The notes: generated by a model not told the origin, from the sequence alone. A stretch of 64,000 bases of DNA from Sciurus carolinensis (GCF_902686445.1 NC_062227.1:22002777-22066776), one strand, 5' to 3'. Positions 9,861 through 24,480 are shown, counted from the first letter of the stretch. Numbers and translations: made by a program.

Positions 9861-12800
9861 TGAAACTTTGCCATTCATCTCCCCTCCTCATTCCACTTTC
9901 CTACGCAGATGTGGTGGTTCCACCATGCACGGTGCTCCTGTTATAACAAACTTTTTCGATTTCCATGTATTGAGCTTTCCCTAGCACGCACTATTAGGCA
10001 GCAAATTAATTGCATTTTCTGAACAAATGCACGACAGAATTTTCATGAAAATCGGCCTACTTTCACTTTTCCTCGTTCCCACACTGCTCCCAACATCTGA
10101 GCACTCTCTCCCCAAGTTTTCTAAACAAGCCCCTTATGTATTGCTCTTACAGTTGTCTAACGTGCAGGTTGAAAAGGGCTGAAATTGAAGTTTCTTTTCT
10201 GAGAAAGTTTCACGAATGCATTTCAATGAAACTTTGCCTACCATCTCCACCCCCTCATTCCCACTTTGCTCTGAAGATGTGGGGTTTCCACCATGCACGG
10301 TGCTTCTGTTATAACAAACTCTTTTGATTTGCATGAATTGAGTTTTCCCTATGGACGCACTTTTAGGCAGCAACTTAATGGCGTTTTCTGAGCAAATGCA
10401 TTACTGAATTTTCATGAAACTGCAAGTATTTTCTCTTTTCCTCATTCCCCCTCTGCTCCCAAAATCTGAGCATTCTATTCCAGTTTTTCTGGACAAGCCC
10501 CTTTTGTATTTCTGTTGCAGGACTCTAAAGGTGCAGGTTGAATAGGGCGGAAATTGAAGCTGATTTTCTGAGAGTTTCACGAACGGATTTCATTGAAACT
10601 TTGCCTATCATCTCCCCTCCTCATTCCCACTTTACTCCACAAGATGTGGTGGTTCCACCGTGCACGGTGCTTCTGTTATAACAAACTTTCGATTTCCATG
10701 AATTGAGCCTTCCGTATGCTCGCACTTTTAGGTAGCAACTTAATGGCATTTTCTGATCAAATGCATTACTGAATTTTCATGAAACTCGGTTTTTTTCTTT
10801 TTCCTCATTCCCACTTTGATCCCAACATCTGAGCATTCTACCTCCAGGTTTTCTGGAGAAGTCCTTTTTGTATTGAAGTTGCAGGACTCTAAGGTGCAGG
10901 TTGAAAAGGTCTGAAATTGAAGTTGCTTTTCTGAGAAAGTTTCAGGAATGGATTTCAATGAATCTTTGCCCATCATCTCTGCTCCTCATTCCCACTTTGC
11001 TCCTCAGGTGTGGTGTTTCCACCATGCATGTTGCTTCTGTTATAACAATCTGTTTCAATTTCCATGAATTGAGCTATCCCTAGCACGCACTTTTAGGTAG
11101 CAACTGAATTGCGTTTTCTGAGTAAATGCACGACTGAACTTTCAAGAAACTCGAAGCATTTTCTATTTTACTCATTCGCACTCTACTCCAGCATCTGAGC
11201 ATTCTACCTCCAGGTTTTGCGGACAAGCTCCTTTTGTGTTGCTGTTGCAGGACTCTAACCTGCAGGTTGAAAAGGGCTGAAATTGAAGTTGCTTTTCTGA
11301 GAAAGATTCACGAGTGGATTTCAAGGAAACGTTCCCTATCACATCTCCTCCTTATTCCCACGTGCTGCACTGATATGGTGGGTCCACCATGCAAGGTGCT
11401 TCTGTAATAACAAACTGTTTCAATTTCCATGAAGTGAGCTTTCCCTATGGAGGCACTTTTATGCAGCGACTGAAATGCATTTTCTGAGCAAATGCATGAC
11501 TGTATTTTCATGAAACTCGGGGTTCTTTCTCTTTTCCTCGTTCCCACTCTGCTCCCAACATCTGAGCACTCTCTCTCCATGTTTTCTAAATAAGCCCCTT
11601 ATGCATTGCTCTTGCAGTAGTCTAATGTGCAGTTTAAAAAGGGTTGAAATTGAAGTTGCTTTACTGAGAAAGTTTCAGAAATGGATTTCAATGAAATTTG
11701 CCTATCATCTCCCCTCCTCATTCCCACTTTGCTCCGCAGATGTGCTGGTTGTAACATGTATGGTGCTTCTGTTATAACAAACTGTTTTGATTTCCATGAA
11801 TTGAGCTTTCCCTAGGGACACACTATACGGCAGCACCTGATTTGCGTTTTTTGAGCAAATTCATTACTGAATTTTCATGAAACTCGAAGTATTTTCACTT
11901 TTCCTCATTCCCATTCTGATCCAAACATCTGAGCATTCTACCTCCAGGTTTTCTGAACAAGTTCCTTTTGTATTGCTGTTGCAGGATTCTAATGTGCAGT
12001 TTGAAAACTGCTGAAATTGAAGTTGCTTTTCTGAGACAGTTTCACGAATGGATTTCAATGAAATATTACCTATGATCTCCTGTGCTAATTCCACATTCCT
12101 TCCCAGATGTGGTGGTTCCATCATGCACGGTGCTTCTGTTATAACAAATTGTTTCAATTTCCATGAATTCAGCTTTCCATATGCACGCAATTTGGCAGCA
12201 ACTGAATTGCATTTTCTGAGCAAATGCACGACTGAATTTCCATGAAACTCGGTTTTTTTCTTTTTCCTCATTCCCACTTTGATCCCAACATCTGAGCATT
12301 CTACCTCCAGGTTTTTATGGACAAGACCCTTTTGTATTGCTGTTGCAGGACTCTAATGTGTAGGTTGAAAAGGGCTGAAATTGAAGTTGCTTTTCTGAGA
12401 AAGATTCACGAAAGGATTTCAATGAAACAGCCTATCATCTCCACTCCTCATTCCCACTTTGTGCCGCAGGTGTGGTGGTTCCACCATGCAAGGTGCTTCT
12501 GTTATAACAAACTGTTTCGATTTCCATGAATTGAGCTTTCCATAGCATGCAGTGTTAGGCAGCAACTGAATTGCGTTTTCTGAGCAAATGTACAAATGAA
12601 AGTTCATGAATCTCCGGGTACTTTATCTTTTATTCCAACACACTCTGCTCCCAACATCTGAGTACTCTCTCTCCACGTTTTCTAAACAAGTTCATTATAT
12701 AATGCTCTTGCAGTAGTCTAACGTGCAGTGTGAAAAGGGCTGAAATTGAAGTTGCTTTTCTGAGACAGTTTCACTAATGGATTTCATTGAAACTTTGCCT

Positions 12801-15800
12801 ATCATATCCCCTCCTCATTATGACTTTGCTCCGCTGATGTGGTGGTTCTTCCATGCATGGTGCTTCTGTTATATCAAACTGTTTCGATTTCCATGAATTG
12901 TGCTTTCCGTATGCACGCACATTTAGGCAGCAACTCAATTGCTTTTTCTGATCAAATGCACGACAGAATGTTCATGGAAATTGGGGGACTCTCTCTTTTC
13001 CTCTTTCCCACTCTGCTTCCAACTTCTGAGCACTCTATGTTCACTTTTTCAAAACTAACCCCTTATGTATTACTCTTGCAGTAGTATAACGTGCAGTATG
13101 AAACGGTCTGAAATTGAAGTTGCTTTTCTGAGAAAGATTCATGAATGGATTTCAATGAAACTTTGCCTATCATCTCTCGTCCTCATTCCCACTTTGCTCT
13201 GCAGATGTGCTGGTTCCACCATGCACGGTGCTTCAGTTTTAACAAACTGTCTTGATTTCTGTGAATTGAGCTTTCCGTATGCACGCACTTTTAGGCATCA
13301 ACTTAATTGCGTTTTCAGAACAAATGAACGACTGAATTTCATGATATTTTGGGTGTTTTATCTTTTCCTCATTCCCACTCTGTTCTCATCATCTGAGCAT
13401 TCAACCTCCTGGTTTTCTGGAAAAGTCCCTATTGTATTGCTGTTGAAGGACTCTAACGTGCAGGTTGAAAAGGGCTGAAATTGAAGTTGCTTTTCTCAGA
13501 AAGTTTCACGAATGGATTCAATGAAACTTGACCTATCATCTCCCCTCCTCATTCCCACTTTGCTCCGCAGATGTGATGGTTCAACACTGCGTGGTGCTTC
13601 TGTTATAAAAAACAGTTTCGATTTCCATGAATTGAAATTTCCCTATGGACGCACTTTTGGCAGCAACTGAATTGCGTTTTCTGAGCAAATGCACGACAGA
13701 AATTTCATGAGACTAGTGGTATTTTCTCTTTTCTTCGTTTCCATTCTGCTCCCAACATCTGAGAATTCTACCTCTAGGTTTTCTGGACAAGTGTGCTTTG
13801 TATTGCTGATGCCGTACTCTAACGTGCAGGTTGAAAAGTGCTGAAATTGAAGTTGCCTTTCTGCGAAAGTTTCACGAATGGATTTCAATGAAGGTTTGCC
13901 TATGATCTCCCCTCCTCATTCCCACTTTGCTCCACATATGTGGTGGTTCCACCGTGCACGGTGCTTCTGTTATAACAAACTGTTTCGATTTCCATGAATT
14001 GAGCTTTCCCTTTGCACGAACTTTTGGCAGCAACTGAATTGCGTTTTCTGCGCAAATGCACAACTGAAATTTCATGAACCTCGGGGTACTTACTCCTTTC
14101 CTCGTCCCCACTCTGCTTCCAAAATCTGAGCACTCTCTCTCTACGTTTTCTAAACAAGACCCTTATGTATTTCTCTTGAAGTAGTTTAACGTGCAGTGTG
14201 AAAAGGGCTGAAATTTAAGTTGCTTTTCTAAGAAATATTCACGAATGGATATCAATGAAAATTTGCCTATCATCTCCCCTCCTCATTCCCACTTTGCTCC
14301 GAACACGTGGTGATTCCACCATATACGGTGCTTCTGTTATAACACACTGTTTCGATTTCCATGAATTGAGCTTTCCGTATGCACGCACTTTTAGGCAGCA
14401 ATGAATTGCATTTTCTGAGCGAATAAACGACTAACTTTTCATGAAACTCGGGTATTTTCTCTTTTCATCATTCCCACTCTGATCCCAACTTTTGAGCACT
14501 CTCTGTCCACGATTTCTAAACAAGCCCTTATGTATTGCTCTTGCAATAGTCTAACATGCAGTGTGAAAAGTACTGAAATAAGTTGCTTTTCTAGAAAGTT
14601 TCTCGAATGGATTTCAATGAAACTTTTGCCTATCACTCCTATCCTCATTCCCACTTTGCTCTGCAGATGTGGTGGTGACACCATGCACGGTGATTCTCTT
14701 ATAGCACTCTGTTTCGATTTCCATGAATTCAGCTTTCCATAAGCACGCAGTTGTAGGCAGCATTAAATTGCTTTTTCTGAGCAAATGCAACGACTGAATT
14801 TTCATGAAACTCGGAGTACTTTCTCTTTTCTTCATTCCCACTCTGTTCCCAACATCTGAGCATTCTAGCTCCATGTTTTCTGGACAAGCCTCTTTTGTAT
14901 TGCCATTGCAGGACTCTAACGTGCAGTGTGAAAAGGACTGAAAATGAATTGGCTTTTCTGAGAAAGTGTAGCGAATGGATTTCAATGAAATTTTGCCTAT
15001 CATCTCCCCTCCTTCTTCCCACTTTGCTCCGCAGATGTGGTGGTTCCACCATGCACGGTGCTTCTGTTATAACAAACTGTTTCTATTTCCATGAATTGAG
15101 TACGCACGCACTTATAGGCAGCAACTGAATTGCATTCTCTGAGCAAGTGCACGACTGAATTATCATGAAACTCGGCGTACTTTCTCTTTTCATTATTCCC
15201 ACTCTGCTCCGAACATCTGAGCACTCTCTCTCCACATTTTCAAAACAAGTCCTTATGTAATGCTCTTGCAGTAGTCTACCGTGCAGTGTGAAAGTGGCCG
15301 AAATTTAAGTCGCTTTTCTCCGAAAGTTTCACAAATGGATTTCAACAAAACATTGCTTATCATATCCCCTCTTCATTCCCACTTTCCTCCGCAGATGTGG
15401 TGGTTCCAGCATGCACGGTGCTTCTGTAATTACAAACTTTTAGATTTCCATGAATTGAGCTTTCCCTACTCACGATTTTTTAGGTGCAATTGAATTGGGT
15501 TTTCTGAGCAACTGCACTACTGAATTTTCATGAAATTCGAGGTATTTTCTCTTTTCCTCATTCCCACTCTGCTCCCAACATCTGAACATTCTACTCCCAC
15601 ATTTTCTTGCCAAGCACCTTTGTATTGCTTTTGCAGGACTCTAACACGCAGGTTGAAAAGGGCTGAAATTTAAGTTGCTTTTCAGAGAAAGTTTCAAGAA
15701 TGGATTTCAATTAAACTTGGCCAATCATCTCCCCTCCTGATTCCCACTTTGCTCCAAATATGTGGTGGTTCCACCATGCACGGAGCTTCTGTTATAAAAA

Positions 15801-15956
15801 CTGTTTCAATTTCCATGAATTGAGCCTTCCCTAACACCCACTTTTAGGCAGCAACTGAATTGCGTTTTCTGAGCAAATGCACTACTGTATTTTTATGAAA
15901 CTCAGGGTGCTTTCTCTTTTCCTCGATTCCACTCTGCTCCAAACATCTGAGAATTT
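9861..15956 (+). repeat. Satellite block S2: forward orientation, variants A and B
   Basis: About 16.6 copies continuing S1 in the same orientation. Variants A and B are still mixed. A stretch near 10,890-11,290 is a close copy of 3,460-3,850, with shared oddities such as CAGGAATGGA, TTCAATGAATC and TTGCGGACAAGCTCC. The offset is 7,432 bp, which is 3,303 bp or nine units once ERV1 and its extra TSD are removed. Open frames on both strands are again broken copy by copy. The block ends at an abrupt orientation switch. Confidence 0.92.
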
Positions 15957-15962
15957 TGCCTG
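15950..15962. other. Satellite orientation-switch (inversion) junction
   Basis: To the left the unit reads forward through CCAAACATCTGAG. To the right the sequence is the reverse complement of the unit, starting TGCCTGAAAGTGC and continuing ATAGGGAAATCTCAATTCATGG. The break falls at about 15,953-15,959 with no inserted sequence. A 95-codon minus-strand frame (15,902-16,189) runs across it and mixes the two normally opposite-strand satellite frames, which confirms the switch. Confidence 0.88.
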
Positions 15963-18900
15963 AAAGTGCCTACATAGGGAAATCTCAATTCATGGAAATC
16001 GAAACTGTGTGTTATAACAGAAGCACCATGCTCGGTGCAACCACCACATCTGGGGAGAAAAGTGGGAATGAGGAGGGGAGATGATAGACAACGATTAATT
16101 GAAATCCATTCATGAAACTTTCTCAGCAAAGCAGCTTCAAATTCAGCCCTTTTCCCACTGCACGTTAGACTACTGCAAGAGCAATACATCAGGGGCTTTT
16201 TTAGAAAACGTGGTGAGAGAGTGCTCAGATGATGGCAGCAAATTGGGAAGGAGGAAAAGTGAAAGTAAACCGAGTTTCATGAGAATTCAGTAGTGCATTT
16301 GCTCAGAAAACGCAATTGAGTTGTTTCCTGAAAGTGCATTCACAGGGAAAGCACTATCCATGGAAATCTAAACATTTTGTTATAACAAAAGTACCGTGCA
16401 TTGTGCAACCACCACATCTGTGGAGCAAAGTGGGAATGAGGATGCGAGATGATAGGCAACGTTTCATTGAAATCCATTCGTGAAACTTTCTCAAAACAGC
16501 AGCTTCAATTTCAGCCCTTTCTACACTGCTCGATAGGAAACTGCAAGAACAGTACGTAAAGGGCTTGTTTAGAAAACGGGAGAGTGCTCAGATGTTGGCA
16601 GCAGAGTGGGAATGAGGAAAAGACAGTATACCCCAAGTTACATGAAAATTCAGTCGTGCATTTGCTCAGAAAACGCAATTCAGTTGCTGCCTGAAAGTGC
16701 GTGCATAGGGAAAGCTCAATTCATGGAAATTGAAACAGTTTGTTATAAGAGAAGCACCGTGCATGGTGCAACCACAACATCTGTGCAGCAAAGTGGGAAT
16801 GCGGAGGGGAGATGATAGGCAAAGTTTCATTGAAATCCATTCATGAAACTTTATCAGAAAAGCAACTTGAATTTCAGCCCTTTTCACACTGCACATTAGA
16901 CTACTGCAAGAGCAATACCTAAGGGGCTTCTTTAGAAAACGTGGAGAGTGAGTGCTCAGATGTTGGCAGCAGAGTGAGAACGAGGATAAGAGGACATAGC
17001 GAGAGTTTCATGAAAATTAAGTTGTGCATTTGCTCAGAAAACGCAATTCACTTGCTGCCTAAAAGTGAAAGGCACTTCAATAGGGAAAGCTCAATTCATG
17101 AAAATCGAATCAGGTTTTGATAACAGAAGCACCGTGTGTGGTGCAATCACCACATCTGTGGAGCAAAGTGGGAATGAGGTGGAGAGATGATATGCAAATT
17201 TTCATTGAAATCAATTCGTGACACATTCTCAGAAATGCAACTTCAATATCAGTCCTTTTCACTCTGCAAGTTAGAGTACTGCAACAGCAATATAAAAGGG
17301 GCTTGTCCCCAAAACGTGGAGGTAGAATGCTCAGTCGTTGGGAGCAGATTGGGAACGAGGAAAAGAGAAAGGACCCTGAGTTTCATGAAAATACATTCGT
17401 GCATTTGCACAGAAAAAGCAATTCAGTTGCTGCCTGAAAGGGCGTGCATAAGGAAAACTCAATTCATGGAAATCGAAACAGTTTGTTATAACAGAAGCAC
17501 CGTGCATGGTGCAACCAACACATCTGTGGAGCCAAGTGGGAATGAAGAGGGGAGGTGATAGTCATAGTTTCATTGAAATCCATTCGTGAAACTTTCTCAG
17601 AAAAGCAGCTTCAATTTCAGCCCTTTTCTCACTGCACGTTAGAAAACTGCAAGAGTAATACATAAGGTCTTGTTTAGAAAACGAGGAGAGAGAGTGCTCA
17701 GATGTTGGCAGCACAGTGGGAACGAAGAAAAGAGAAAGTACACCGAGTTTCATGAAAATACATTCGTGCATTTACTCAGAAAACGCAATTCAGTTGCTGC
17801 TTGAAAGTGCATGCATAGGGATTGCTGAATTCAAGGAAATCGAAACCGATTGTTATATTAGAAGCACCATGCATGGTGGAATCACCACATCTGCGGAGCA
17901 AAGTGGGGATGAGGAGGGGAGATGATAGGCAAAGATTCATTGAAATTCATTCTTGTAACTTCATCAGAAATGCAACTTCAATTTCAGCCCTTTTCACACT
18001 GCACGTTAGACTACTGCAAGAGCAATACTTAAGGGGCTTGTTTAGAAAATGTGGAGAGAGAGTGCTCCGATTTTGGCAGCAGAGTGGGAACGAGGAAAAG
18101 AGAAAATACCCAGAGTTTCATGAAATTACGGTCGTCCATTTGCTCAGAAAACGCAATTCAGTTGCTGCCTGAAATGCGTGCATAGGGAAAACTCAATTCA
18201 TGGAAATCAAAATCAAAAGAGTTTGTTAAAACAGTGTGTTATAACAGAAGCACCATGCATGGTGCAACCACCACATCTGCAGAGCAAAATGGGAATGAGG
18301 AGCGGAGATGATAGGCAAAGTTTCATTGAAATCCATTCGTGAGACTTGCTCAGAAAAACACCTTCAATTTCAGCCCTTTTTACACTGCACGTTCGGAAAC
18401 TGCAAGACATGTACATAAAGGGCTTGTTCAGAATACATGAAGAAAGAGTGCTGAGTAGTTGTCAGCGAGTGGGAACGAGGAAAAAAGAATGTAACCCAGT
18501 TTCATGAGAATTCAGTCATCCATTTGCTCAGATAACGCAATTGAGTTGCTGCCTGAAAGTGCGTGCATAGGGAAAGCTCAATTGATGGAAATCGAAACAG
18601 TTTGTTATAACAGAATCACCGTGCATGCTGGAACCACCAAATCTGTGGAGGAAACTGGGAATGTGGAGGGGAGATGATAGGCAAAGTTTCATTGAAATCC
18701 ATTCGTAAAACTTTCTCAGAAAACAAACTTCAATTTCAGCCCTTTTTACTCTGCACGTTAGACTACTGCAAGAGCAATACATAAGGTGCTTATTTAGAAA
18801 ACGTGGAGAGAGAGTGCTCAGATGTTTGCAGAGTGTGGGAACGAGGATATGAGAAAGTACCCTGAGTTTCATGAAAAGTCAGTCGTACATTTGCTCAGAA

Positions 18901-21900
18901 AACGCAATTGAGTTACTGCCTGAAAGTGCGTGCATAGGGAAAGCTCTCTTCATGGAAATCGAAACAGTATGTTATAACAGAAGCACCATGCATGCTGCAA
19001 CCAGCACATCTGCATAGAAATGTGGAAATGAGGAGCGGAGAATATAGGCAAAGTTTCATTGAAATCCATTCGTGAAACATTCTCAGAAAAGGAGCTTCAA
19101 TTTCAGCCCTTTTTACACTGCACGAATGGAAAGTGCAAGAGAAGTACATAAAGTGCTTGTTCAGAAAACGTGGAGAGAGAGTGCTCAGATGTTGGCAGCA
19201 GAGTGGGAACGAGGAAAAGAGAATGTACCCCGAGTTTCATGAAAATTCAGTTTTGCATTTGCTCACAAAATGGAATTGAGTTGCTGCCTGAAAGTGTGTG
19301 CATAAGGAAAACTCAATTTATGGAAATCGAAACCGTTTGTTATATAAGAAGCACCGTACATGGTGCAACCACCACATCTGTGTAGGAAAGTAGGAATGAA
19401 AAGTAGAGATGATAGGCAAAGTTTCATTGAAATCTGTTCGTTATAATTTCTTAGAAAAAAAAACTTCAATTTTAGCCTTTTTTACACTGCACGTTATAAT
19501 ACTGCAAGAACAATACATAATGGGCTTGATTAGAAAACGAGGAGAGAGACTGCTCAGAAATTGGCAGCAGAGTAAGTACGAGGAAAAGAGAAAGAACCCC
19601 GAGTTTCATGAAAAGTCAGTCGTGCATTTGCTCAGAAAACGCAATTGAGTTGCTGCCTGAAAGTGAGTGCATAGGGAAAGCTCAATTGATGGAAATCGAA
19701 ACAGTATGTTAGAACAGAATCACTGTGCATGGTGGAACCACCAAATCTGTGGAGGAAAGTGGGAAAGAGGAGGGGAGATGATAGGCAAAGTTTCATTGAA
19801 ATCCATTCATGAAAATTTCTCAGAAAACAAACATCAATTTCAGCCCTTTTCACTCTGCATGTTAGACTACTGCAAGAGCAATAATAAGGTGCTTATTTAG
19901 AAAACGTGGAGAGATAGTGCTCAGATGTTTGTAGCAGAGTGGGTACGAGGAAATGAGAAAGTACCCTGAGTTTCATGAAAAGTCAGTCGTGCATTTGCTC
20001 AGAAACGCAATTGAGTTGTTGCCTGAAAGTGCGGGCATAGGGAAAGCTCAATTCATGGAAATCGAAACTGTTTGTTATAACAGAATCACTGTGCATGGTG
20101 CAACAACTATATCTGCAGAGAAAAGTGGGAATGAGGAGCGGAGATGATAGGCAAAGTTTCATTGAAATCCATTCGTGAAACATTATCAGAAAAGCAGCTT
20201 CAATTATAGCCCTTTTCACACTGCACATTAGAAAACTGCAAGAGCAATACATAAAGGGTTTGTTGAGAAAACGTGGAGAGAGAGTGCACAGATGATGGCA
20301 GCAGAGTGGGAACGTGGAACATAAAAATTACCCGGAGTTTCATGAAAAGTCAGTCGTGCATTTGCTCAGAAACGCAATTGAGTTGTTGCCTGAAAGTGCG
20401 TGCATAGTGAAAGCTCAATTCATGGAAATCGAAACAGTTTGTTATAACAGAAGCACCGTGCATGGTGGAACCACCACATCTGCGCAGCAAACTGGGAATG
20501 TGGAGGGGAGATGATAGGCAAAGTTTCATTGAAATCCATTCGTGAAACTTTCTCAGAAAAGCAACTTCAATTTCAGCCCTTTTTACACTGCACGTTAGAC
20601 TGCTGCAAGAGCAATACATAAGGGGCTTGTTTAGAAAACCTGAAGAGAGAGAGCTCAGATGTTGGCAGCAGAGTGGGCATGAAGAAAAGAGAAAGTACAC
20701 CGAGTTTCATGAAAGTTCAGTAGTGCTTTTGCTCAGAAAACGCAATTGAGTTGCTTCCTGAAAGTGCCTTCTCAGGGAAAGCTGGACTCATTGAAATCTA
20801 AACAGTTTATTATAATAGAAGCACCGTGCATGGTGCAACCACCACATCTGTGGAGCAGAGTGGGAATGAGGAGGGGAGATGATAGGCAACGTTTCATTGA
20901 ATTCCATTCGTGAAACTTTCTCAGAAAAGCAGCTTCAATTTCTGCACTATTTACACTGTACGATAGAAAACTGCAAGAGCAATACATAAAGGTCTTGTTT
21001 AGAAAACGTGGAGAGAGTGCTCAGATGTTGGCAGCAGATTGGGAACGAGGAAAAGAGAAAGTACCCCGAGTTTCATGAAAATTCAGTTGTGCATTTGCTC
21101 AGAAAACGCAATTGAGTTGCTTCCTGAAAGTGCGTGCATAGGGAAAGCTCGACTCATGGAAATCGAAACTATGTTAGAACTGAAGCACTGTGCATGGTGC
21201 TACGACAACATCTGGCGAAAAAAGTGGGAATGAGGAGGGGAGATGATAGACAACGTTTCATTGAAATCCATTGGTGAAACTTTCTCAGAAAAGAAGCTTC
21301 AATTTTAGCCCTTTTCACACTGCACGTTAGAAAACTGCAAGAGCAATACATGAAGAGCTTCTTTAGAAAACGAGGAGAGAGAGTGCACAGATGTTGGCAG
21401 CAGAGTGGGAACGAGGAAAAGAAAAAGTACGCAGAGTTTCATGAAAACGAAGTCGTGCATTTGATAAGAAAAAGCAAACGAGTTGCTGCCTGAAAGTGCG
21501 TGCTTAAGGAAAGCTCAATTCATGGAAATCGAAAGAGTGTGTTATAACAGAAGCACCCTGCATGCTGCAACCACCCCATCTGCTTAGCAAAGTGCGAAAG
21601 GAGGAGCAGAGATGATAGGCAACGTTTCATTGAATCCATTCGTGAAAATTTCCCAGAAAAGCAGCTTCAATTTCAGCCCTTGTCAAACTGCACGTTAGAA
21701 AAGTGCAAGAGCAATACCTACAGGGCTTGTTTAGAAAACGTGGAGAGGCAGTGCTCAGATATTGGCAGCAGAGTGGCAAGGAGGAAAAGAGAAAGTACCC
21801 CGAGTGTCATGAAAATTCAGTCGTGCATTTGCTGAGAAAAAGCAATTGAGTTGATTCCAGAAAGCGCGTGCATAGGGAAAGCTCAATTCATGGAAATTGA

Positions 21901-23380
21901 AACAGTTTGTTATAACAGAAGCACCGTGCATGCTGCAATCACCACATCTGCGTAGCAAAGTTGGAATGAGGAGGGGAGATGTTAGGCAAAGTTTTATTGA
22001 AATCCATTCGTGAAAATTTCTCATAAAAGCAACTTCAATTTCAGCCTTTTTCACACTGCACCTTAGACTACTGCAAGAGCAATACATAAGGGGCTGTTTT
22101 AGAAAACGTGGAGAGTTCTCAGATGTTGGCAGCTGAGTGGGAACGAGGAAAGAGAATGTACTCCGAGTTTCTTGAAAATTCAGTCGTGCATTTGCTCAGA
22201 AAAATCAATTGAGTTGCTGCCTGAAAGTGCGTGTATAGGGAAAGCTCCATTCATGGAAATCGAAACAGTTTGTTATAACAGAAGCACAGTGCATGGTGCA
22301 GCCACCAGATCAGTGGAGCAAAATGAGAATGGGGAGAGGAGATGATGGGCAACGTTTCATTGAAGTACATTCGTGAAACATTCGCAGAAAAGCAACTCCA
22401 ATTTCAGCCCTTCTCACACTGCACCTTAGAAAATTACAAGAGCAATACATAAAAGGCTTGTTTAGAAAACGTGGAGAGAGTGCTCAGATGTTGGCAGCAG
22501 AGTGGGAATGAGAAAATGAGAAAGTACCCACAGTTTCATGAAATTTCAGTCATGCATTTGCCCAGAAAACGCAATTGAGTTACTGCCTGAAAGTGCATGC
22601 ATAGTGAAAGCTGAATTCATGGAAATCGAAACAGTTTGTTATAACAGCAGCAACATGCATGGTGTAACCACCACATCTGGGGAGCAACGCGGGAATGAGG
22701 AGGGGAGACGAAAGGCAACATTTCATTGAAGTCCATTCGTGAATCTTTCTCAGAAAAGCAGCTTCAATTTCTGCCATTTTCAAATTTCACGTTAGACTAC
22801 TGCAAGAGCAATACATAAGGGGCTTTTTTAGAAAACCTGAAGAGAGAGTGCTCAGATGTTAGCAGCAGAGTGGGAACGAGAAAAAGAAAAAGTACCCCCA
22901 GTTACATGAAATTTCAGTCATGCATTTGCTCAGAAAACGCAATTGAGTTACTTCCTGAAAGTGCGTGCATAGTGAAAGCTGAATTCATGGAAATCGAAAC
23001 AGTTTGTTATAACAGAAGCAGCATGCATGGTGCAACCACCACATCTGCGGAGCCAAGTGGGAATGAGGAGGGGAGACGATAGGCAACTTTTCATTGATGT
23101 CCATTCGTGAAACATTCTCAGAAAAGCAGCTTCAATTTCAGGCCTTGTCACACTGCACATTAGAAAAGTGCAAGAGCAATACCTACAGGGCTTGTTTGGA
23201 AAACGTGGACAGAGGTGCACAGATGTTGGCAGCAGAGTGGGTACGTGGAAAAGAAAAAGTACCCAGAGTATCATGAAAATTAATTGTGCATTTTTTAAGA
23301 AAACGCAATTCAGTTGCAGCCCTAAAGTGCGTGCTTCAGGAAAGCTCAATTCATGGAAATCTAAACAGTTTGTTATAACA

Positions 23381-24480
23381 GAGGCACCATGCATGGTGCA
23401 ACCACCACATCTGTGGAGCAAAATGGGAATGAGGAGGGGAGATGATAGTCAACGTTTCATTGAATTCCATTCATGAAACATTCTCAGAAAAGGAGCTTCA
23501 ATTTTAGTCCTTTTTATACTGCACGATAGGAAAATGGAAGAGCAGTTCGTAAAGGGCTTGTTTAGAAAACATGGAGAGAGTGCGCAGATGTTGGCAGCAG
23601 AGTGCGAATGAAGAAAAGAGAAGGTACCGCGAGTTTCACGAAAATTCAGTCGTGCATTTGCTCAGAAAACGCATTTAAGTTACTGCCTAACAGTGCGTTC
23701 ACACGGAAAGCTCAATTCATGCAAATCGAAACAGTTTGTTATAACAGAAGCACCGTGCATGGTGCAACCACCACATCTGCGGAACAAAGTGGGAATGAGG
23801 AGGGGAGATGATATGCAACGTTTCTTTGAAATCCGTTCGTGAAACTTTCTCGGAAAAGCAGTTTCAATTTCCGCCCTTTACACAGTAAACGTTAGAATAC
23901 TGCAAGAGCAATAAACAAGAGGCTTGTTTAGAAAACGTGGAGAGAGAGTGCTCATATGTTGTCAGCAGAGTGGGAATGAGGAAGAGAGAAACTACCCCGG
24001 GTTTCATGAAAATTCAGTCGTGCATTTGTTCAAAAAAGCAATGGAGTTGCTGCTTGAAAGTGTGTGTGTATAGGGAAAGCTCCATTCATGGAAATCAAAA
24101 TAGTTTGTTATAACAGACGCACCGTGAATGGTGCAACCACCAAATCTGCGAAGCAAAGTGTGAATGAGAAAGGGAGATGATAGGCAAAGTTTCATTGAAA
24201 TCCATTCGTGAAAATTTCTCAGAAAAGCAGCATCAATTTCAGCCCTTGTCACAATGTATGTTAGAAAACTGCAGGAGCAATAACTAAAGGGCTTGTTTAG
24301 AAAACGTGGAGAGAGAGTGCTCAGATATTGGAAGCAGAGTGGGAAGGAGGAATAGAGAAAGTACCCAGATATTCATGAAAATTCAGTCGTGCATTCGCTC
24401 AGAAAACCAATTGAGTTGCTTCCTGAAAGTGCATGCATAGGGAAAGCTCAATTCATGGAAATCGAAACAGTTTGTTATAA
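23381..24480 (-). repeat. Higher-order satellite duplication, copy 1
   Basis: Three consecutive satellite units with shared private marks: GATAGGAAAATGGAAGAGC, GATATGCAACGTTTCTTTG, ATAAACAAGAGGCTTG and GTGTGTGTATAGGG. The same order recurs at 25,586-26,690, 2,205 bp away or six units. Identity by eye is far above that between neighbouring units. Confidence 0.85.

Noticed and set aside
15902..16189. 95-codon minus-strand frame across the orientation switch
   Set aside because: A chance fusion of two satellite frames at the junction; useful only as evidence of the switch.
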